This document shows, in pieces, positions 17,724 through 26,679 of a DNA stretch of 47,627 bases. Each line of letters begins with the position of its first letter. The first letter of the stretch is position 1. Made by a program: the position numbers and the translations under genes. Origin of the DNA: Bacteroidota bacterium (lineage in GTDB: Bacteria > Bacteroidota > Ignavibacteria > Ignavibacteriales > SURF-24); the NCBI GenBank assembly GCA_030706145.1, contig JAUZPB010000024.1, forward strand, positions 1-47,627. The letters are read 5' to 3'. The notes beneath the pieces were generated by a model. The model was not told the DNA's origin. It was given only the letters and a program-made list of their open reading frames with translations, and made no database searches.

Positions 17724-19100
17724 TTAAGATAATTCCAGAGTTCTTTTCATCAATTTAATGGCATCCGAAGGATACTTTTTTGAAAGGACTCCAAGAGAAG
17801 CCATTATATAACTATTATCTATCAGTACAGAGGCATCTTTTCTTGGGAATAGTCTTTCACTATTATTAAGTGAAGTGGCCTCTTTCAGTATCTCTTTTCT
17901 TTTAGGCAGTCTTGTAAGAGCCCCTCCAGTACCAATGATATATTTTACATTAGTTAAGTCTTTACCTTCGGCCAGAGTTCTTTTTCCTGTAAGTCCATAA
18001 AGTGTTCTAAGTGTTCCGGCATGCCTTTCCAGAGAGGTTACGAGAGCCTCCTTTGTCAGTCTTTCAATAAAAGAGATTTCCCTTTGAGTCCTAGGAATAG
18101 GTCTTGCATTTTCAATTAGCTCATTTAGTTCAGGGAATTCATTTATTAGTTCACTTTCCCCTATCTTTTCAACAACATGTATAAGGTTAACAAAGACGCC
18201 AAGGTCACCCTCGACAGTTCTTTTAGCAGTAGGTTCAGGATTAACTAATATCCGGCTTATTTCTTCTGAACCGGATGTCACAGAATGGACATCAGTAGTA
18301 GCTCCGCCAATGTCAAAGACTACGAGATCACCAATAAGGTCTTTAAGCAGTTTAGCTGCTATCATTACTGATCCGGGTGTAGGTATAATGGGACCTTTTA
18401 CCAATTGCCTAACTTTAGACATTCCAGGGGCATGGACGATATGTTCTTCAAACACATCCTGGATTATTTTTCTTGCCGGCTCGACATTAAGCAAATCTAT
18501 TTTGGGATAGACATTTTCAACTATATAAATTTGTATACCGAACTCATCTGCTAAAAGTTTAATCTCGTCGTGGTTTTCTATATTACCTGCATAAATAACA
18601 GGGGCGTTAAGATTTAGTGATGCAATTTGTTCAAAGTTATATAATGCGGTATTCCTTTCACCAAAATCGACTCCGCCAGCAAGAAGAATAATATTGGGAC
18701 TGATCTCCTTAAGTTTCAAAAGGTCAGTCCTTCGCATTTGACCTGCCGTAACATACTTTACGATGGCACCTGCGCCCAGAGCGGCTTCTTTTGCCGCCCG
18801 GACGGTCATATCATATACAAGCCCATGGACAGACATTCTTAAGCCACCTGCGGCGCTGCTAGTAGCAAACATTTCATTCCAGGAAAGGTCAGTTTGTCCG
18901 AGATTATTTTTCAGGTCCTCGACTGCTCCATTAAGCCCAAGAGTCACATCTCCCTGAAGAACGCTAGTAGGTGCCTGCCCCTGTCCAACAAAGACGGGAT
19001 CAGGATAGTCATTTTCATTGGACTTATGTCCTATATTGGAAAATGCATTAACAATTGTAGTTGTACTGCCTATTTCGGCAACCAGGACATCAACGTGCAT
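17724..19100 (-). CDS. GlmL/MutL-like ASKHA ATPase of the ornithine operon
   Basis: 458 residues with an actin-like ATPase fold: phosphate-1 loop VLVAEIGSTTTIVNAF at the N-terminus, and a second phosphate loop VVFDIGGATTDVHSV around residue 265, then IIGTGGALTRLP near residue 390. It belongs to the GlmL (MutL) family found beside B12-dependent carbon-skeleton mutases and aminomutases. A role in releasing inactivated cobalamin from OraE, as a reactivase, is likely but inferred. It should not be confused with the DNA mismatch-repair MutL. Its ATG lies within the oraE 3' end (11-base overlap, ATG in a different frame), implying translational coupling. Confidence 0.85.
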   Translation of the reverse strand: MHVDVLVAEIGSTTTIVNAFSNIGHKSNENDYPDPVFVGQGQAPTSVLQGDVTLGLNGAVEDLKNNLGQTDLSWNEMFATSSAAGGLRMSVHGLVYDMTVRAAKEAALGAGAIVKYVTAGQMRRTDLLKLKEISPNIILLAGGVDFGERNTALYNFEQIASLNLNAPVIYAGNIENHDEIKLLADEFGIQIYIVENVYPKIDLLNVEPARKIIQDVFEEHIVHAPGMSKVRQLVKGPIIPTPGSVMIAAKLLKDLIGDLVVFDIGGATTDVHSVTSGSEEISRILVNPEPTAKRTVEGDLGVFVNLIHVVEKIGESELINEFPELNELIENARPIPRTQREISFIERLTKEALVTSLERHAGTLRTLYGLTGKRTLAEGKDLTNVKYIIGTGGALTRLPKRKEILKEATSLNNSERLFPRKDASVLIDNSYIMASLGVLSKKYPSDAIKLMKRTLELS

Positions 19101-21291
19101 TAGTCAGTTCCCTTCTTTTTTTTACAAGAAAGCTTGCCACATCATTACCATGGCTACCTCTTCCGAATCCTGCATCCATTCCAGCTTCAATTGCTATTTC
19201 ATTTGTCACCTGTGTTCCTCCGCAGATTAAAATGATTCTATCTCTGATCCCTTTTTCAATACAGAGCTCATTTAGCTTTTTCATATTTTTAATATGAACG
19301 TCATCATGAGTAATAATAGTGCTAGCAAGAATTGCATCGGCTTTAGTTTCAATTGCAGCATCTACTAGTTTTTCAACAGGGCAAGAAGTACCCAGGTAGA
19401 GATATTTTATGCCGAACCTTTCAATTCCGCCGTGTTTAATATCCAGGGTTTCTTTAAGTCCAACCGAATGCTCATCCTGTCCAATAGTTGCAGCAACGAC
19501 AAACATAGGTCTATCGTTTATATCCTCGCGTATCTGCTCATCAGACAAAACAGGAATTTTCTCAGGGATTACAAGTTCATCAAGTTTAATGTCAAACTTA
19601 ACTTTTCCTTTTATTTCGACTAATGTCCCTTCAGAAGGATGTATGCACTGCTTATGAACAAGAGTAACATCGTCTAATCCCATTTTTTCGCCGCATTTAA
19701 TTGCAGCAAACTCAGCTGTTCTCTCATCGCACGGGAGAAAAATTGTAGTTGATACGATTCCATCTGCCTTCCATTCGACCTCGGGTCTTAAGGTTTTGGG
19801 GTCATCGTACTTTTCAGTTTCCTTTAGCCGGGTATTAACATTATCAGTTTCATCGAGCTCATCTACATACTGTATCTTTGAGCGGTCCTCGAAAGTATCT
19901 CCTCCAATGGCATCACTGGCGTTTGCAAATTCTTTTGGAACATTATTATAGCCATAGTGGACTGATACTGGGGCAAAATAATCAGGATCCCGTTCAAAGA
20001 CGAAACCATAGCCTATTCCGCCATGGATCTGTCTAGGTATGCCATCGCCGTTTCTTTCAGGATAGTAGCCGCTATCGATAAAGAAACCTTCCTCGGCAGC
20101 ATTAAAATATCCGCCTGACTCTAAGATTTCCTCCATAAAGAGTATAGCTCTTTCTTTAAGTTCGCGCACATCTTTTCCCAGGGGACCTTCCCTGTCAAGT
20201 TTAACCATTTCACGAAGTCCGTCCATACCGTTTAAGGCCTGTTTTGCAGTACTAATTGCCGCAATATTATTATAGTGCCATGGCACGTTGCGCCCCTCAT
20301 CCGGAGTAATAGTCGACTGAATATCGGCGCTTGTAAGTCTGGAGATCATGAGGTTCAGAGTATGAGAGACAGTAGCTTCCCTCATATCAGACTCCATATA
20401 TTTAGTATTCTGCTGGGCGCGCATTTTATATTCAGAGAACAGATCTCTTAAAGCCACAGCATATGCAAGATCGAGTCTCATACATGGAGCAGGCGGAGCC
20501 GTAGGAGGGACTGTAGAGAGAGCAATATTCTCAGGTTTTATTCCAACTTTTTTAGAGAAGATACAGTTAATTGCATGCTGTACCATAAGTTCAGGTCTAA
20601 CCTTCCAGGCCTTCATAGCAGTTGCATTTGCGTTATGTGCTCCATCGATCTGGAGCATATCGGCCCAGGCCATGATCTTCTTTGCTTCACATGCATCTGT
20701 AAAGCTTCTGACCATGTTAACATTTCTATAAAGGACATTATACTGTGGGTCCTGGTGAGCGCCATTGATGCCTTCTTCTGCAAACATAACAGCTATATCA
20801 GGGCCTGCCACACCGGAGATATAGGAGTGGAAATTAATCGGACGGCCGACCTCATCTTCAATTAAGTCCAGAGCCTTTCTGCTTGCTCTTACCTGTTTTC
20901 TTGTAACAGCTATTCCGCCTATACCCTGAGGGGTACCTTCAAGCAGAGAGTCAACGTGTGATTGTCCTGCAGTTCTAATTACCATTATATGATCTGCCCC
21001 ATGCCATGCAGCCATTCTCATTCTGCGTATATCATCTTCAAAACGGCCTGAGGCTATTTCAGTTGTAATTACGCAATCGGGCTGTGGGTCTATGTAGCCA
21101 AAGCCTCTTGAGCCAGGAAGAGGGATATAGTTTTTCAGAGCCTCCGAGGTCTCATGAAACTCAAAATCACCAATAGTCCTGTTTTCATTTCTACCTTCTC
21201 TCCAGTGCCAGCCTCTTCTTCGGGGTTCATATTTATCCAGATCTTTAAGGAGTTCCTTAACATCTATTTTTTTATTAATCTCCAATTTCAT
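19090..21291 (-). CDS. oraE: D-ornithine 4,5-aminomutase large subunit (AdoCbl/PLP)
   Basis: 733 residues, close to the clostridial OraE length. OraE binds PLP in a TIM barrel and adenosylcobalamin in a C-terminal Rossmann domain and moves the terminal amino group of D-ornithine to C4. The cobalamin motif D606-E-H608-S-V-G is visible, and K619, eleven residues after the His, sits where the PLP-binding lysine lies in Clostridium sticklandii OraE (His618/Lys629 as recalled). The N-terminal barrel shows MAAWHGADHIMVIRTAGQSH and PLPGSRGFGYIDPQP. Other expected features are the C-terminal ILICGGTQVTNEIAIEAGMDAGFGRGSHG. Starts 24 bases after oraS with a GGAGGG ribosome site. Confidence 0.95.
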   Translation of the reverse strand: MKLEINKKIDVKELLKDLDKYEPRRRGWHWREGRNENRTIGDFEFHETSEALKNYIPLPGSRGFGYIDPQPDCVITTEIASGRFEDDIRRMRMAAWHGADHIMVIRTAGQSHVDSLLEGTPQGIGGIAVTRKQVRASRKALDLIEDEVGRPINFHSYISGVAGPDIAVMFAEEGINGAHQDPQYNVLYRNVNMVRSFTDACEAKKIMAWADMLQIDGAHNANATAMKAWKVRPELMVQHAINCIFSKKVGIKPENIALSTVPPTAPPAPCMRLDLAYAVALRDLFSEYKMRAQQNTKYMESDMREATVSHTLNLMISRLTSADIQSTITPDEGRNVPWHYNNIAAISTAKQALNGMDGLREMVKLDREGPLGKDVRELKERAILFMEEILESGGYFNAAEEGFFIDSGYYPERNGDGIPRQIHGGIGYGFVFERDPDYFAPVSVHYGYNNVPKEFANASDAIGGDTFEDRSKIQYVDELDETDNVNTRLKETEKYDDPKTLRPEVEWKADGIVSTTIFLPCDERTAEFAAIKCGEKMGLDDVTLVHKQCIHPSEGTLVEIKGKVKFDIKLDELVIPEKIPVLSDEQIREDINDRPMFVVAATIGQDEHSVGLKETLDIKHGGIERFGIKYLYLGTSCPVEKLVDAAIETKADAILASTIITHDDVHIKNMKKLNELCIEKGIRDRIILICGGTQVTNEIAIEAGMDAGFGRGSHGNDVASFLVKKRRELTNAR

Positions 21292-21315
21292 TTTTATGCC
21301 TCCCTCCTGGAAGAA

Positions 21316-21690
21316 TTAGTTATCGTGAGATAGAACTTTTATAAATAATTCATCAACTTCGTCCCAATGCTTTCCTTCAGACAAAGCAATTCCAGCTTCT
21401 CTTACAGAAATGCCAAGTTTCTTAGAGAGTCTCCAAACAACATTTCCAGCGCCAAACTTCATTAGGCCCTTATTCATGACTCCCTCGACTATAGGTTTTA
21501 CTTCCAGGCTAGAAAAGCCCATTCTTAGCAAAACGCTTCTTTCAATTGCAGGAGTAGTATTTCTATAACCCAGTTCCAGCATAGGTTCAACAATTTTACT
21601 GGCTAAAAACCAGAATCTTTCTTTTAACTGTTCATCTGTAAGACCAGCAAGATGTTTTCTTCTTGTTTCAAAGTCGTCTGCACGTTTCAT
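21316..21690 (-). CDS. oraS: D-ornithine 4,5-aminomutase small subunit
   Basis: 124 residues, matching the small alpha subunit that associates with OraE. Segments such as ADDFETRRKHLAGLTDEQLKERFW, EPMLELGYRNTTPAIERSVLLRMGFSS and GAGNVVWRLSKKLG are characteristic of the family. The subunit is needed for stability and activity of the B12-dependent mutase but holds no cofactor motif. Direct neighbour of oraE in the same operon, 25 bases after the ortB stop. Confidence 0.94.
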   Translation of the reverse strand: MKRADDFETRRKHLAGLTDEQLKERFWFLASKIVEPMLELGYRNTTPAIERSVLLRMGFSSLEVKPIVEGVMNKGLMKFGAGNVVWRLSKKLGISVREAGIALSEGKHWDEVDELFIKVLSHDN

Positions 21691-21715
21691 TTGTTATATC
21701 CTTTAGTAAAAATTT

Positions 21716-23134
21716 CTATAAAACTTTTATATCCATTTCATTTAAAAAACCGAGTATAGTCTTCTGATCAGACTTTGTATCCTCTACAATAAATTCCAGA
21801 TCTTTCATTGTGATATGTTTAGAATTAAGGCTACCAATGCAGTTTTTGACATAGGAGTGTTTTGCCTTTAGGAGATCAAAGTCTCTTGCTTTTATTAAAG
21901 ATGGATCTTTTGGCAGTATAATATTTGTTCCAGGAATTTCACACTCAGGGTCACCTATTTTAAGTTCAATTCCATTTTTTTTAGCAAAGCTAAGTTGTGG
22001 CAGAGGGTGTTTGCCAGCGCCTGTATATTCAGTTTCCTGAACAACAATTATTTCATCTTCCTTCATCTGCTGGGCAATGCAAAAGGCAGCAGTTAAAGAT
22101 GTATTGCCTGCAGGGCCTCTTTCCAGGCCCTCTAAGAGAGCAAGAGCTTCAGTCATAAAGAAGACTTCGCCTTGTTTTACAAGAGTATAGCGGTCCATAT
22201 ATCTAAGAGGTCTTGCGGCATTTCTTGGTACATCGGCCCTGTCAGGCCAGGTAGCAAAGGGGATTCCAAAGCCTGTATGTCCAGTAGTAAAGGACTTTCT
22301 GTTAAACGCCTTATCGGAGGCCATATGGAGTCCTGAGAGGTCAACGCTTGCAGCAACAACTTCGGTGTTTTTTGCACCGGCTTTTAATAGTCCTCTAGCA
22401 GTACCTGTAACGTTCCCACCACCTGCGTGAGTAATTACAACTTTATCAGGAAATTTACCAAGCCTTGCCATAGCTTGGAGTGAAAGTTCATAGCCAAGAG
22501 TCTCAACTCCAGCAATTCCGAAAGGAGTATATAAAGAGGCGTTAAAATAACCTGTTTCCTCCAAAAGAGATAAGAAAACATAGAAAAGCTCAGGGCCGAC
22601 TGTAAGCTGGACTACTTCTGCGCCATAAGCTTCGCAGGCCCTTTGTTTTTCTAGTATCTCCGGCTGACCGGTCATGCTGCTGTCAAAGCATTCCTGAACA
22701 ATTATGCATTTTAAGCCCTGCATTGCTGCCTGAGATGCCACGGCAGCTCCATAGTTACCGCTCGTAGCAGCAATAACGCCTTTATAGCCAAGTCTTTTTG
22801 CATGATAGACAGCTGTTGCAGCTCTTCTAGCCTTAAAGCTTCCGGATGGGTTGCATGCTTCATCTTTAATAAATATTCTGGCACCGTTGCCCTTTGGAGC
22901 ATATTTTCTTGAAAGAGCTGAAATGTTCTTTAATTCGATTAAAGGAGTATTACCAACGCTTACGCTCTCTTGTATCTTCTGGATCTCCTGAAGAGAATAA
23001 CCCGCTTCACACATCATTCTTTCATAGTCAAAAGAAATGCCTCCTGACTCAAAAGCGCTATAGTCAATGCCTATAGCTTTTTTCATTATCTCATTTTTGC
23101 GGGCCATGACAGCATTATAAGAAAGGTCCCTCAT
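21716..23134 (-). CDS. ortB: 2-amino-4-ketopentanoate thiolase, beta subunit (PLP)
   Basis: 472 residues with a fold-type II PLP enzyme (threonine synthase/tryptophan synthase-beta-like): PLP lysine K101 in NPSGSFKARRAATA, substrate loop ATSGNYGAAVASQAAMQG and the phosphate-binding VVITHAGGGNVTGTARG. With OrtA it cleaves 2-amino-4-oxopentanoate with CoA to alanine and acetyl-CoA. The start codon overlaps the ortA stop by 4 bases (ATGA type), consistent with equimolar production of the two subunits. Confidence 0.93.
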   Translation of the reverse strand: MRDLSYNAVMARKNEIMKKAIGIDYSAFESGGISFDYERMMCEAGYSLQEIQKIQESVSVGNTPLIELKNISALSRKYAPKGNGARIFIKDEACNPSGSFKARRAATAVYHAKRLGYKGVIAATSGNYGAAVASQAAMQGLKCIIVQECFDSSMTGQPEILEKQRACEAYGAEVVQLTVGPELFYVFLSLLEETGYFNASLYTPFGIAGVETLGYELSLQAMARLGKFPDKVVITHAGGGNVTGTARGLLKAGAKNTEVVAASVDLSGLHMASDKAFNRKSFTTGHTGFGIPFATWPDRADVPRNAARPLRYMDRYTLVKQGEVFFMTEALALLEGLERGPAGNTSLTAAFCIAQQMKEDEIIVVQETEYTGAGKHPLPQLSFAKKNGIELKIGDPECEIPGTNIILPKDPSLIKARDFDLLKAKHSYVKNCIGSLNSKHITMKDLEFIVEDTKSDQKTILGFLNEMDIKVL

Positions 23135-23448
23135 TTCATGCCTCCTTCCTGTTCTGGAAAGAGAATCCCCTTTAGCAGTTTATCTATTGCCTGAAGCTCG
23201 GGTACAAATTCTCCATAATCATGGCTATAAGAAGGATAAATTGAGGTAAGCTTACCAGTGGCTGATCTGCCAGTTGTAGTTTCTACCTCGACAGAATCAC
23301 CAATTTGAGCATCTTGTCTAAGATAGCCTTTTACCCACATTTCCAGAGGCACCTTTTTAGTATCACCAGGCAGCTGCGGAGCCCTTTCAGAAGGTTCAAG
23401 TACGATCTTATGGATCTGAACCCAATCACCTTTTATTGCAGTTTGCAT
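23131..23448 (-). CDS. ortA: 2-amino-4-ketopentanoate thiolase, alpha subunit
   Basis: 105 residues; a small beta-barrel-like protein characteristic of OrtA: GDWVQIHKIVLEPSERAPQLP, PLEMWVKGYL, IGDSVEVETTTGR and SYSHDYGEFVPEL. It pairs with OrtB as the small thiolase subunit. It lies 14 bases after the ord stop and overlaps ortB, so the three genes are surely one transcript. Function rests on family resemblance plus exact pathway context. Confidence 0.93.
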   Translation of the reverse strand: MQTAIKGDWVQIHKIVLEPSERAPQLPGDTKKVPLEMWVKGYLRQDAQIGDSVEVETTTGRSATGKLTSIYPSYSHDYGEFVPELQAIDKLLKGILFPEQEGGMK

Positions 23449-23462
23449 TGTGTGTTTCCTTT

Positions 23463-24518
23463 TTATTTATCGCACTGACAGATCATATCTCTCATATCTC
23501 CCATAATTGCCCTAGGGACAGGGAGATCTATCATTGTTTTTAATCCCGGAGAGGAATTAATGACGTGCGGAATCATATTTACACACATTGCTATTGTACC
23601 AAGTCCACCCTGGACCTCAGGTTTAATTGAGAGGTTAACCTCTGGAGTTCCTTTAATTGTTATATAATCTCCGGTATGTACGCCTACCATCTCTGGTTCA
23701 ATCTGTTGTGGGTGGATCATATTAATAAGAGCTTTGCCATCGACATAGCCCTGACCTGTCATATTAACGCCAGCAACATTACCCGATTTAGCAAATCCAA
23801 AGGCTGATTTCCTATCTATATCAGTTACAATAGGACTCATTTGTGTTTCAAACTTATCAACTTTCCAGCCTATGGCATCTGCAATCATATTAATTGATTC
23901 AGCAAATCCTACATGACCAGCCAAAGAGCCACTTTGTACTCCTTCCTTGAATTCATCTACAGTAATTCCAACGCCCTGTTCCTGCATTACAGCCGGGCCA
24001 AAAGGAGAAAGGCTATTGATTCTTTTTGCTTCAATTTGTTCGACTTCTGTCATACATCCTGTAAGGCAAACGACAAGCAGGTCCATGATAAAGCCCGGAT
24101 TAATTCCTGTTCCCAGTATAGTAACGCCATTTTCCTTAGCAATCCTATCTAGTTCACAAGCAAGTTCTGGGGCCTGCGCTTTGGGATAAGCCATTTCCTC
24201 TGCAGTTGAGATCACATTAACTTTTCTTTCGAGGGCAAGTTTTAATTTTGGGAAAGCTTTTTTTGTAAAAGAGTCGGTTGCGCAGAGGCAGATATCGCAG
24301 CATTTATCTGTTAGTACATCATTTATATCGGCTTTAACTATTACATCTTTTCTATTTCCTCTTGGAATATTTAGAAGGTCAAAAATACTTTTGTTTACTC
24401 TTTCTTGGTTAAGGTCGCAAACGCCAATAATTTCGACACCCTTTTTCTTTAGGAGCATTTCAGCCATTCCGCTGCCCATAGCGCCAAAGCCCCAGATTAC
24501 TACTTTCACGTTATCCAT
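23463..24518 (-). CDS. ord: 2,4-diaminopentanoate dehydrogenase
   Basis: 351 residues with an N-terminal Rossmann domain (KVVIWGFGAMGSGMAEMLLKKKGVEIIGVCDL) and dihydrodipicolinate-reductase-like C-terminal domain (GTGINPGFIMDLLVV, MTEVEQIEAKRINSL). The enzyme oxidatively deaminates 2,4-diaminopentanoate to 2-amino-4-oxopentanoate with NAD(P)+, releasing ammonia. It is the first gene of the seven-gene operon, and AGGAG lies 8 bases before the start on the minus strand. The large upstream gap probably carries the operon promoter; no riboswitch is recognised there. Confidence 0.94.
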   Translation of the reverse strand: MDNVKVVIWGFGAMGSGMAEMLLKKKGVEIIGVCDLNQERVNKSIFDLLNIPRGNRKDVIVKADINDVLTDKCCDICLCATDSFTKKAFPKLKLALERKVNVISTAEEMAYPKAQAPELACELDRIAKENGVTILGTGINPGFIMDLLVVCLTGCMTEVEQIEAKRINSLSPFGPAVMQEQGVGITVDEFKEGVQSGSLAGHVGFAESINMIADAIGWKVDKFETQMSPIVTDIDRKSAFGFAKSGNVAGVNMTGQGYVDGKALINMIHPQQIEPEMVGVHTGDYITIKGTPEVNLSIKPEVQGGLGTIAMCVNMIPHVINSSPGLKTMIDLPVPRAIMGDMRDMICQCDK

Positions 24519-25047
24519 TAGTATTCTCCTGAAAGTTTATATGAGACAATTTTATAACTTTTTTATAAAGGAACAGAACTTTTAAGACCGATGAATTAAT
24601 TACTTCAAATATTCATAAGACAATATCGGCAGACATCAAGCAATAAAGATTGATGAATGCAGAAAATGATAGACGAAAATCAGAATCCTTAAATCCAAAA
24701 GTGGACCAGGTCCGGGACTAAATTAAAAGCTAAAAACTGATAAAAAGGATAAGAGAGATAGACAAAAAATGTTTTCTCTCAAAAGAAGAATAAAAGAGGT
24801 CTTACAAATCAGGGCAATGCCTGAGGAGCATGAGGTTTAATTTCTGGTAATAGAATTTATTTACTTTTTCAGGTGACATAACTTTTTTACTTAAGTTGCA
24901 TTTAAAATAAGATTCGTATAATGCAAAATCAAGGTTTAATTTTTCAAATATTTATTCTTAAATATTGGCCCATAAGATGAAAAAATATTGTTCTAATTTC
25001 ATTAAATTTGAACCACCATGTAAATAAATTTTTTTTAGGAGTGAGTT
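24519..25047. other. Divergent intergenic region between ord and the GHL10 gene
   Basis: 529 bases with no plausible gene. It must hold the promoters of the ornithine operon (leftward) and of the GHL10 gene (rightward; ribosome site TTTAGGAGTGAG). Only weak symmetric elements are seen: GGACC-A-GGTCC at 24703-24713 and GAGAGA/TCTCTC at 24753-24780. I searched by eye for a cobalamin riboswitch B12-box and found none. Confidence 0.5.
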
Positions 25048-26571
25048 ATGAAATTAATAAGTAAGCAGTTACTTAAAAAGTTACTGCTTGGAGTTCTTAT
25101 TTTGTCAGCAACAGTAAGTACAAATGCCGCAAATAAGAAAAAAGAAGCAGAAGAGATTCCTTCAGCATCACGCGAACTAAGGGCAGCCTGGGTTGCAACT
25201 GTCGACAATATTGATTGGCCTTCAAAGCCAGGTTTAAGTGTTGATGAGCAGAAGAAGGAAGCAATTGCAATACTCGACAGGTTAAAAGAACTGAATATGA
25301 ACGCAGTCATATTCCAGGTTCGCCCACAGGCAGATGCATTATACAAATCAGATCTAGAGCCGTGGTCATATTACCTTACTGGAGAGCAGGGCAAAGCACC
25401 CGAGCCATTTTATGATCCACTTGAATTTTGGGTCAGTGAAGCACATGCACGTGGAATTGAACTTCACGCATGGTTTAATCCCTACAGAGCAAATCATCCT
25501 GCAATGAAATGCGAAATCTCCCCTAAGTCAATCGTAAAGACAAAACCTGAATGCGTAAGAAAACTTGGGAAGGCAGGATATTACTGGATGGATCCATCAC
25601 TTCAGGAAGTACAGGACCATTCATTTTCAGTCATAATGGATGTAGTAAAACGTTATGACATAGATGGTGTTCAGTTTGATGATTACTTTTATCCATATTC
25701 GGAATATAATGAAGGAAAGGATTTTCCTGATGATGATACCTACAAGGCTTATACGGACAAAGGTGGAAAGCTCTCAAGAGGTGATTGGAGACGTGATAAT
25801 GTAAACAAATTTGTAAAAAGAGTATACGACGGTATAAAAAAAGTAAAAGCTTCAGTCTTATTTGGCATAAGTCCTTTTGGGCTCTACAGGCCAGGATATC
25901 CAGCAAGCATTCCATCTGGATTTGATCAGTATTCGACACTCTATGCAGATGCAAAACTTTGGTTTAATAAGGGATGGGTCGATTATTATTCTCCTCAGTT
26001 ATACTGGAACATTTCAAATATGAAGGTAAGTTTTCCAATACTTTTGGGCTGGTGGAATTCAGAAAACACAAAGGGGCGCAATCTTTGGCCAGGATTATAC
26101 TCAAGGCCAGAAGTAGATCAAAAGACCATGTCACTTGAAATAGTAAACCAGGTCATGGTTACCCGCGGAATGATACCTCAGGCACCAGGTACAATAATAT
26201 TCAGCATGAAATCAATAATGGACAAAGACAGCTTAAATGGCAAAGCCCTAAAAGACGGGCCATATAAGAGCCAGGCACTTGTTCCATCTTCACCATGGCT
26301 TGATAACAAAGCTCCGGAAAAGCCTGTTATAAACGTTACAAAAAATAGTGAAGACATTAAGGTCACATGGAGCCCAGCTGGAAAAGAAAAGCCATTTGTC
26401 TATGTACTTTATACAAAAGTCAACGACAAGTGGAATTATGAAATATTTCCAGAAGGTACACTTGAGATGACAAAGAAGCCAGGGGCAAAAGAAAAGATCA
26501 CAGCCGTAGCTATTTCGGCAGTAGACAGATGCGGAAATGAAAGTAAAAAGAATGTTTTTACAATAGAATAG
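25048..26571 (+). CDS. Secreted GHL10-family glycosyl hydrolase-like protein (DUF187)
   Basis: 507 residues. Signal peptide (residues 1-27, ending TNAA), then the GHL10 (PF02638) TIM-barrel domain at about 42-370: ELRAAWVATVDNIDWP, LNMNAVIFQVRPQADALY, LEFWVSEAHARGIELHAWFNPYR, VKRYDIDGVQFDDYFYPY, WVDYYSPQLYW. The DxD/DD motif IDGVQFDDYF carries the likely catalytic acids. The C-terminal 90 residues (about 415-507) are an FN3-like module. Family members include peptidoglycan glycosyl hydrolases (the Caulobacter DipM-independent DigH of E. coli acts on denuded glycans), so a role in cell-wall turnover is possible but unproven. Followed by a strong terminator. Confidence 0.88.
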   Translation: MKLISKQLLKKLLLGVLILSATVSTNAANKKKEAEEIPSASRELRAAWVATVDNIDWPSKPGLSVDEQKKEAIAILDRLKELNMNAVIFQVRPQADALYKSDLEPWSYYLTGEQGKAPEPFYDPLEFWVSEAHARGIELHAWFNPYRANHPAMKCEISPKSIVKTKPECVRKLGKAGYYWMDPSLQEVQDHSFSVIMDVVKRYDIDGVQFDDYFYPYSEYNEGKDFPDDDTYKAYTDKGGKLSRGDWRRDNVNKFVKRVYDGIKKVKASVLFGISPFGLYRPGYPASIPSGFDQYSTLYADAKLWFNKGWVDYYSPQLYWNISNMKVSFPILLGWWNSENTKGRNLWPGLYSRPEVDQKTMSLEIVNQVMVTRGMIPQAPGTIIFSMKSIMDKDSLNGKALKDGPYKSQALVPSSPWLDNKAPEKPVINVTKNSEDIKVTWSPAGKEKPFVYVLYTKVNDKWNYEIFPEGTLEMTKKPGAKEKITAVAISAVDRCGNESKKNVFTIE

Positions 26572-26588
26572 TTTATATAGGAAGTCAC

Positions 26589-26621
26589 TAAAGAAGCCGG
26601 TGCATAGTACCGGCTTCTTTA
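26589..26621. terminator. 13-bp terminator hairpin between convergent GHL10 and ldh genes
   Basis: A perfect 13-bp stem, TAAAGAAGCCGGT (26589-26601) with 26609-26621, and a 7-base loop GCATAGT. A/T flanks on each side let it work for both convergent transcripts: TTT then AAGTTTT on the plus strand, and CTTTAG on the other. Confidence 0.8.
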
Positions 26622-26679
26622 AGTTTTAGGAAGTCTTTAAGTTCCAGGTAGTATTGTTAGTAAGTCATATAAGCTATAA

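Noticed and set aside
17724-19100. DNA mismatch-repair MutL
   Set aside because: ASKHA-type phosphate loops and position beside oraE show it to be the GlmL-type ATPase that shares the name MutL.
24519-25047. Cobalamin riboswitch in front of the B12-dependent ornithine operon
   Set aside because: No B12-box-like segment or compact multi-stem layout could be seen on the minus strand.
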